Below, in pieces: positions 7,790 through 11,000 of a stretch of DNA of 11,000 nucleotides. Within the stretch, counting starts at the first letter, position 1. Each line of letters opens with the position of its first letter. Location of the stretch: positions 6,556,501 to 6,567,500 of the forward strand of contig NC_135556.1 of NCBI RefSeq assembly GCF_964340395.1. Direction: 5' to 3'. A program made the translations under genes and the position numbers. Below the pieces are notes generated by a model that made no database searches, was not told the DNA's origin, and was given only the letters and a program-made list of their open reading frames with translations. The DNA is from Glandiceps talaboti. Taxonomy: Eukaryota > Hemichordata > Enteropneusta > Spengelidae.

Positions 7790-8116
7790 ATGTATATGGT
7801 TAAGTGGGCGATGCCGAAGGAATACAAAATCCAAAAGTAAAGATGGCGTAAATTGTTTTCAAAAAATCACCCAAATAGGTAAAATCAGACAAATTCTCAC
7901 CATATTTTATACTAAGGTTATAGGCTCCACCTACTGAGAAAAATTTCTGAACATGGCATGATAAACCTGTTAGGTTTTAATTCAAAAGGTTTTATGTGAC
8001 CGGAGATAATAACAAACCCATAATGTTCTTACCGTTTTCGACTTCCTCCTCGCCTGGTACAAGTGGACGCACTCCTGGTGGATACACGTTACCTTCTTGA
8101 CCGTTACCCCATTCAC
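784..8116 (-). CDS. VEGF/PDGF-family growth factor with VEGF-C/D-like cysteine tail (five exons, 5' incomplete)
   Basis: Spliced gene made of 8116-8033, 5878-5688, 3970-3720, 3299-3192 and 946-784, giving 264 residues plus a stop. Numbering here starts at the first whole codon of the first exon seen. All phases agree: 1 at entry, then 1, 0, 2 and 2. Residues 1-39 form an acidic, proline-rich leader. Residues 40-123 are the cystine-knot domain, with cysteines at 40, 63, 69, 72, 73, 80, 121 and 123, which is the full VEGF set. Residues 132-241 hold repeated CX8-11CXC(XC) modules. Family knowledge: such proteins are secreted disulphide-linked dimers that bind receptor tyrosine kinases of the VEGFR/PDGFR type, and the module tail is typical of VEGF-C/D and some invertebrate PVFs. 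The start codon and signal peptide are missing from the model. The family assignment is secure; orthology to a particular vertebrate VEGF is not. Confidence 0.93.
1717..1778. repeat. (ATTC)n microsatellite
   Basis: About 15 uninterrupted copies of the tetranucleotide ATTC inside the last intron of the VEGF-like gene. The lack of interruptions suggests a young, length-variable locus. Confidence 0.97.
1921..2175. repeat. Fold-back (inverted) repeat with ~100-bp arms
   Basis: The left arm (about 1921-2020) and the right arm (about 2073-2175) are reverse complements with scattered mismatches, around a loop of about 52 bases. The longest perfect block is 20 bp: 1968-1987 pairs with 2105-2124. Further paired blocks are acatacgacgg, gtctttgaaag and tgcggc. 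As RNA it would form a long imperfect hairpin. This is the shape of a MITE or fold-back transposon remnant; no clear target-site duplication was identified. Confidence 0.88.
2216..2677 (+). other. Unassigned plus-strand ORF, with overlapping signal-anchor-like ORF at 2193-2324
   Basis: A 153-codon open frame begins at TTG 2216 and ends at TAA. Its later part (RRTYMTRVTGW, EVCQVSCDTF, GRSHYCFEDGSN) matches no family I recognise. Overlapping it in another frame is a 43-codon ORF with a proper ATG at 2193. That one starts MPVASLRRW and runs into a strongly hydrophobic stretch (VFAVLVLLIVIF), the look of a type II signal anchor, before a TAG at 2322-2324. A frameshift or small intron between about 2216 and 2324 would join the two, but no convincing intron was found. 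It lies antisense inside an intron, right after the fold-back repeat. It could be a broken gene copy, a transposon fragment or chance. Confidence 0.22.
3192..3299 (-). CDS. VEGF-like gene, cysteine-module exon
   Basis: A small 108-bp exon with acceptor gactttcgcctgcag (AG at 3301-3300) and donor gtaact (from 3191). It enters and leaves in phase 2, so it is a symmetric cassette. The first base completes AGA (Arg). It then reads FCYSKKKSW, NNNTCRCECRR and HDTCEVGYIWNSVKC. That is one full module, C177-x11-CxCxC, and the start of another, C199-x10-C210, whose next cysteine is supplied by the following exon. NNT is a potential N-glycosylation site. It has no ATG and is too short to stand out as an ORF; it was found by the cysteine spacing and phase match. 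The donor (gtaact) is weaker than the others. Confidence 0.9.
3720..3970 (-). CDS. VEGF-like gene, end of knot domain plus first two cysteine modules
   Basis: A 251-bp exon with acceptor ttctatgaacag (AG at 3972-3971) and donor gtaagt (from 3719); entry phase 0, exit phase 2. It starts VYRSQFDPEYP and continues the knot domain to TNETSCACSCK, which supplies the last two knot cysteines plus one extra. NET is a potential N-glycosylation site. Two modules follow: C132-x9-CxCxC and C153-x10-CxCxC (CPVRKVWDDG then ICDCVC). The second is an exact Balbiani ring 3/'silk' motif as found in VEGF-C and VEGF-D. It ends at RAPPED, and the final AG joins the next exon to make an Arg codon. A plus-strand ORF over the same bases is an antisense shadow. 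Confidence 0.95.
3995..4372 (+). repeat. Dispersed repeat, copy A (inverted relative to 6108-6432)
   Basis: This segment matches the reverse complement of 6108-6432 over roughly 320-370 bp. Clear matching blocks are the end ggttac near the ccggaa motif, the run aaaaataataataaaatca, cttgcgagac (reverse sense), gacactcacacatgaaaaaa, ctacctacccca and tgtaatcggaaccaca. Divergence and small indels suggest two old insertions of one family. No ORF is present. One edge lies about 25 bases from the splice acceptor of the exon starting at 3970. Confidence 0.9.
4536..4840 (+). repeat. Dispersed repeat, direct copy 1 (partner at 9778-10083)
   Basis: Shares with 9778-10083 an ordered series of blocks in the same orientation: ccaaaat...aaaattg, cacaatca...tttcaa, atcagtatgtagta, ctcaatttgaca, tttgtatttagg, taaaatcg, actaaaatg and tctcg(c/t)ccctaa. 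This copy has an extra segment of about 60 bp with poly(C) around 4740-4800. That segment is bounded by gtaggatga and its reverse complement tcatcctac, which may mark a nested insertion. Confidence 0.82.
4950..5110. repeat. Fold-back (inverted) repeat with ~60-bp arms
   Basis: The left arm (4950-5008) and right arm (5045-5110) pair as reverse complements around a loop of about 36 bases. Paired blocks are ctacctgtag, cttcaa, ctactacac, attcc and ctgac, with a few mismatches and an indel. It has the same architecture as the 1921-2175 fold-back but unrelated arm sequence. It lies in the intron between the core knot exon and the next one. Confidence 0.85.
5265..5355. repeat. Compound (TCTG)n(TG)n microsatellite
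   Basis: About ten TCTG units run into about twenty-two TG units. Both short plus-strand ORFs across it are products of the repeat (runs of Val/Cys/Leu/Ser) and not proteins. Confidence 0.97.
5688..5878 (-). CDS. VEGF-like gene, core cystine-knot exon (RCGGCC)
   Basis: A 191-bp exon with acceptor ctctattcttttag (AG at 5880-5879) and donor gtaagt (from 5687); entry phase 1, exit phase 0. It carries six of the eight knot cysteines: VCAPKPTAV, then PPCVELHRCGGCCNNE, then LFSCEA. CVxLxRCGGCCN is the signature of the PDGF/VEGF family, and the SDPDP stretch before it matches the usual spacing between the first and second cysteines. In VEGF-family structures this part holds the knot core and one dimer-bridging cysteine. 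The exon ends at VDVK, within the region that corresponds to the central strands of the VEGF fold. It is flanked on both sides by inverted copies of one dispersed repeat. Confidence 0.96.
6108..6432 (-). repeat. Dispersed repeat, copy B (inverted partner of 3995-4372)
   Basis: Reverse-complement partner of copy A. Shared blocks include tgtgtggttccgattaca near 6131, ggtggggtaggtagattttt near 6162, catgtgtgagtgtctagttc near 6210, tttcttgcgagac near 6300 and ggtaaccggaac near 6400. It carries a poly(G) tract near 6387-6400 where copy A has a GC-rich but mixed stretch. The two copies bracket the core VEGF exon at 5688-5878. Confidence 0.9.
6905..7690 (+). repeat. Modular dispersed repeat
   Basis: A short module recurs at 6909, 7035, 7153 and 7431 as t(g/a)aatgg(t/a)gt(c/t), spaced about 126, 118 and 278 bases. 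A second module, gaaagctcat followed by ttgataat(g/a)tg, recurs near 7117 and 7397. A third, ttaccttgaa followed by gaggtcaaa or aaggtcaaa, recurs near 7073 and 7352. The last part reads gccaggtttggttgaaatcg and a ggacgg motif, and ends at a small palindrome (tagccc...gggcta, 7649-7681). Similar non-coding repeats are common in marine invertebrate genomes. Neither a reverse transcriptase nor a transposase is encoded. Confidence 0.7.
7720..7788. repeat. (TA)n microsatellite
   Basis: About 34 TA units without interruption, about 30 bases after the end of the modular repeat. It is self-complementary and can extrude as a cruciform. It accounts for the Ile/Tyr run in the minus-strand ORF across it. 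Confidence 0.97.
8033..8116 (-). CDS. VEGF-like gene, propeptide exon (first exon recognised)
   Basis: An 84-bp exon between acceptor ...ttgttttag (AG at 8118-8117) and donor gtaaga (from 8032). It enters and leaves in phase 1, so it could be skipped without a frameshift. It encodes 27 whole codons rich in Gly, Pro and Glu, including PPGVRPLVPGEEEVEN, and has no cysteine. The last base completes a GAT (Asp) codon with the next exon. The segment lies just before the first knot cysteine, where VEGF-C/D-type ligands carry an N-terminal propeptide. It has no conserved domain of its own, so support comes from splice signals, phase match and the open frame. The preceding exon was not found. Confidence 0.78.
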
Positions 8117-9770
8117 CTAAAACAATGGCATGCAGGATAGTGAATTACAATTCATTATGTCGTTTGGCAGATCTGTCGTTGTCATTGGGCAAAACATGAT
8201 TCTACATTTTAAAGTTTTTTACTCGAATGGAAGTATTTTAGCACTTTGTTTACATTTAATTTTTTGTAAATCTCGGGGTATTTCATAAATTGTATTCAAA
8301 CTCGATTGGTGGTATAATGTGGGGTTTCTCGATATTTTAATATATGGTTACTAAATTATATCATCTTCTATGCATAATACCAGGATCTGCATAGGCCATG
8401 TGTTGCTATTGAAGGATGGTGAATTTACATGCATTTGTTACATCTACATGTCTGTTTTTACATCACATGATAAGTCTGGCTCTAGAGATGATTTTTTATA
8501 CACTTTCGAAGTATAATTTAAGCAGATTGAGTGCCGGTAAAGGCAATCTCACTTGTCTATTTTTGAATCTGGTTCCGATCTCCAACTTCACTGTTCAGTG
8601 CTCTAGACTATTAAGACGAAGAATAGTTTAATTTAAGTGCTCTCGTTTAGGTTTTAGGTAAGTAGTTACTATTGACACGGGATTTGATTGGGTTCGCACA
8701 TGAACAGTCACGTGATTGAAAAGTGTGTAAGAGCCTCTAGCTTTAACAGTTTGTCGAGTTTTTAAAAAAAGTCCATAACATTAACAATGATAAAGAATAA
8801 TAGTAATAACAATCAGTGACTCAGTAAATCCTGTTCAGTACCCTCCATGACACCATTTGACCTATTACGAGCTACAATAATGATTGATGTCTGTTCAAAC
8901 TGGGAACTTTTGACGTTTGCCCTGGCAATGTTTCACCGGTATGCACATATGCTGTGTTCGGCACAAAGTTTAGGCACCGAGCCAGTTCAAGCCAGTCCAC
9001 ATGTCAACGATAAACGTCAGCTAGAGAAAATTAGTATAACTACACAAACATCCTAGATGTATTATACTATGCACCATTGTTGTACGTCACAAAAAAAATC
9101 GCACATGACTCAAACTTTTTAAAAGTTGTTGTGAAGGGATACAAAGTCAATACGGAGTTGTTTTTGAAATATGCCAGAAACATTCAGGTAATTCAGCTTT
9201 TTACATATGTTAGGTTTCTGACCTTGTTTGTTTGTTTGTCAGTATGTGACTTTATGACCACTACACACCTTATATTGTATAGGTATATAGTAATTTGTCA
9301 GAACGTGGAATGTGTCCTTCAACGCTGACTGTGAGAATCAAATATTCCTTGACAATATACAAATGGAGAAAAGTCGAGGACTTGGTGCGTTTAGTATATA
9401 GTCGTGTATTCTTGCGGAAAGCTACTTTCGGCAAATTTCACTTAATTGACCCAATTCTCGATGTTTAATAGGAATAATATTATATATGTACATTTATAAA
9501 CTATTAATTTGTATAAATCATTAATCTAATGTGATTTTGCTAGGTAAACTTTTTATAGCTTCGGCCCGTTCTAATCACGGCGTCTCTTACCAGACTAATC
9601 CGACCACTACATCGACATATCATTAACTCGACATTACCAAGACAAGCTCTATAAAGATTGGGCAACGTATGGTTGTGTAAGGAGTGAGATCGATAGTTCA
9701 ATGTTGGATTAAAAAACTATATAAATTCTTATACTTAGCCCTCAGACTACCCCCCCCCCCCCTCTCCCTA
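8117..9770. other. Intron or 5' flank of the VEGF-like gene, no feature recognised
   Basis: AT-rich sequence upstream of the first recognised VEGF-like exon. Short plus-strand ORFs (8416-8631, 8847-9056, 9077-9328) have no recognisable domains and no supporting splice structure. No minus-strand ATG with a signal-peptide-like stretch and a phase 1 donor was found. Confidence 0.45.
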
Positions 9771-9777
9771 ACTAAAG

Positions 9778-10083
9778 TGACCAAAATGAAAATTGTTTCA
9801 GACCACACAATCAATTTCAAATCAGTATGTAGTAGTACATGTATGTAGTGCTATGAATACAAAGCCAGTATGTAGTTGGGAAGAAATAGTTCTTTTTGTT
9901 GACACTTTTAGTACTTCATTTTAGTGTAATGCATTTGCGACAGCGAACATTCTCAATTTGACAATTTTATTAGAAATATGTGTATTTGTATTTAGGGTAC
10001 AAAACCGATCAATTAAAAGTAAAATCGTTTTTTGAACTAAAATGTCTAAATATTGGTCTCGTCCCTAAGTGTGTAAATGAAGT
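9778..10083 (+). repeat. Dispersed repeat, direct copy 2 (partner at 4536-4840)
   Basis: Second copy of the same family. It lacks the poly(C) insert of copy 1 but has about 70 extra bases around 9860-9940, including a second gtatgtagt block. A poly(C) run sits just upstream at about 9750-9762. No coding potential was seen. Confidence 0.82.
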
Positions 10084-10958
10084 AGGCCTAATCAGAGTTA
10101 TTAAGTAAATCAATAACTTGAGTACCACGATTGCAGTATTTAAACCTCAATTCACATACGAGATAAAATATGTTTGTAACTCTGAATGAATACATCAACA
10201 TACATATTCAGCGACAAATGAATCTGGGGTGAATGACGTCATGAGAGTATCAAGACCACGTTCTTATATCATAGTTAAGGACATTTCAAAACTATTTTTC
10301 GAAACTTAAACTTTAAGAAAGCGTGATTCAAATTTCAAAAAAAGTAAAATCTCTCGCTGTGAGCCAAAATTACTAGCTGGGTACAGCTGAACTTTGTCTG
10401 ACGCCCTAGTGTAACTTTAAGTGTTGTTTTGTGGTTCAGAACGACGTGTAAAAAGGACGCCTGTTGAGTTTCATGTGTAAACTGCAGCTCACCAAACCGC
10501 TAAAGACAATTTTGTGATCGCCTCGGGTCACGTGAAGTAGACACAAGGTCGTACGGTGTCTCCATACCTCTGGTGTATATCGTTTAATTACGTAGGCGGT
10601 ACAGACCAAAACTAAGGTCACCGCTAAGATTGTCTTCTATACTATACTAGCCTCTTGTAATATTCTTGTTGCGGTTCTCTATGTTTTATGAATTGTCGCT
10701 GTGGAAAATTCTAGTATCTTTCTTGTGGTGAAAACCTAGACAGTATTTTAAGGTAAACAACACAAGGGGTAAAGTTTTGATTGATAAACAAATACTATCC
10801 TGTAAATGAACGCTTACGTACATTGTACTTATTATGCACTGTTGACTTAACAAAATATATATATAATACAACGTGTTGTATACATGTACGAAGGTCTTTT
10901 GGCAAGCGTCTACATGCTGGCATACATATGATACTGGTGATGCAATAGCTAGTAACAT
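10084..10958. other. No gene recognised; possible unassigned hydrophobic exon on the minus strand
   Basis: Mostly featureless. On the minus strand 10636-10568 gives a hydrophobic frame (KTILAVTLVLVCTAYV...) between a weak acceptor (AG at 10638-10637) and donor gtatgg (from 10567). It has no ATG, and its exit phase 0 does not fit the phase 1 acceptor at 8117, so it is not placed in the gene model. Confidence 0.3.
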
Positions 10959-10968
10959 CCACACACAC

Positions 10969-11000
<32 letters not shown>
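10959..11000. repeat. (AC)n(GC)n(AC)n microsatellite, cut by window end
   Basis: Alternating purine-pyrimidine tract: AC repeats, then about four GC units, then AC repeats running off the window. Two minus-strand ORFs through it (Cys/Val runs) are artefacts. Confidence 0.97.

Noticed and set aside
7471-7827. Minus-strand ORF of 118 codons with an Ile/Tyr run
   Set aside because: It is a translation of the (TA)n tract and the end of the modular repeat; no gene signal.
8847-9056. Plus-strand ORF of 69 codons
   Set aside because: No recognisable domain and no splice or promoter context; it is within chance length for this base composition.
10160-10205. Minus-strand ATG with a phase 1 donor (gtatgt), a formal candidate for the first VEGF-like exon
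   Set aside because: The phase fits, but the 15 codons (MYVDVFIQSYKHILS) do not look like a signal peptide, and nothing else supports it.
10686-11000. Minus-strand ORFs beginning with Cys/Val runs
   Set aside because: They start inside the terminal (AC)n/(GC)n tract. The following MLLAIASPVSYV stretch is mildly hydrophobic, but its donors are phase 0 and do not fit the VEGF-like exon.

Overview
The window reads as animal nuclear DNA from an invertebrate, probably marine. It is AT-rich and dominated by introns and dispersed repeats, with long microsatellites and GT/AG introns, and it has no bacterial-style operons. The lineage cannot be fixed from the sequence: the protein and repeat styles would fit a mollusc, hemichordate, echinoderm or lancelet.

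One gene is well supported. It lies on the minus strand and fills most of the window. Five exons (8116-8033, 5878-5688, 3970-3720, 3299-3192, 946-784) join in a single reading frame. Every junction has a usable splice site, and the intron phases match throughout (1, 0, 2, 2). The joined product is 264 residues, open at its N-terminus, and belongs to the PDGF/VEGF growth factor family. It has an acidic, proline-rich N-terminal segment, a full eight-cysteine cystine-knot domain with the RCGGCC core, and a C-terminal tail of repeated CX8-11CXC(XC) modules. Such modules are the hallmark of VEGF-C/D-type ligands (the 'silk' or Balbiani ring 3 motif). The exon or exons with the start codon and signal peptide were not found and probably lie beyond position 11000 or in unrecognised sequence above 8117.

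Layout by position: 1-350, nothing recognised. 351-783, 3' UTR of the VEGF-like gene with three candidate poly(A) signals. 784-946, terminal exon. 947-3191, intron with an (ATTC)n tract, a 100-bp-arm fold-back repeat and an unexplained plus-strand ORF. 3192-3299 and 3720-3970, cysteine-module exons. 3971-5687, intron with one copy of an inverted dispersed repeat, one copy of a direct repeat, a second fold-back and a (TCTG)n(TG)n tract. 5688-5878, the core VEGF exon. 5879-8032, intron with the inverted partner repeat, a modular repeat of roughly 780 bp and a (TA)n tract. 8033-8116, N-terminal propeptide exon. 8117-11000, intron or upstream sequence holding the second direct-repeat copy and ending in an (AC)n/(GC)n tract.

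The main points of interest are the exon-by-exon structure of the VEGF-C-like tail, a possible proprotein convertase site in it, two inverted repeat copies that flank the core receptor-binding exon, and two long fold-back elements.
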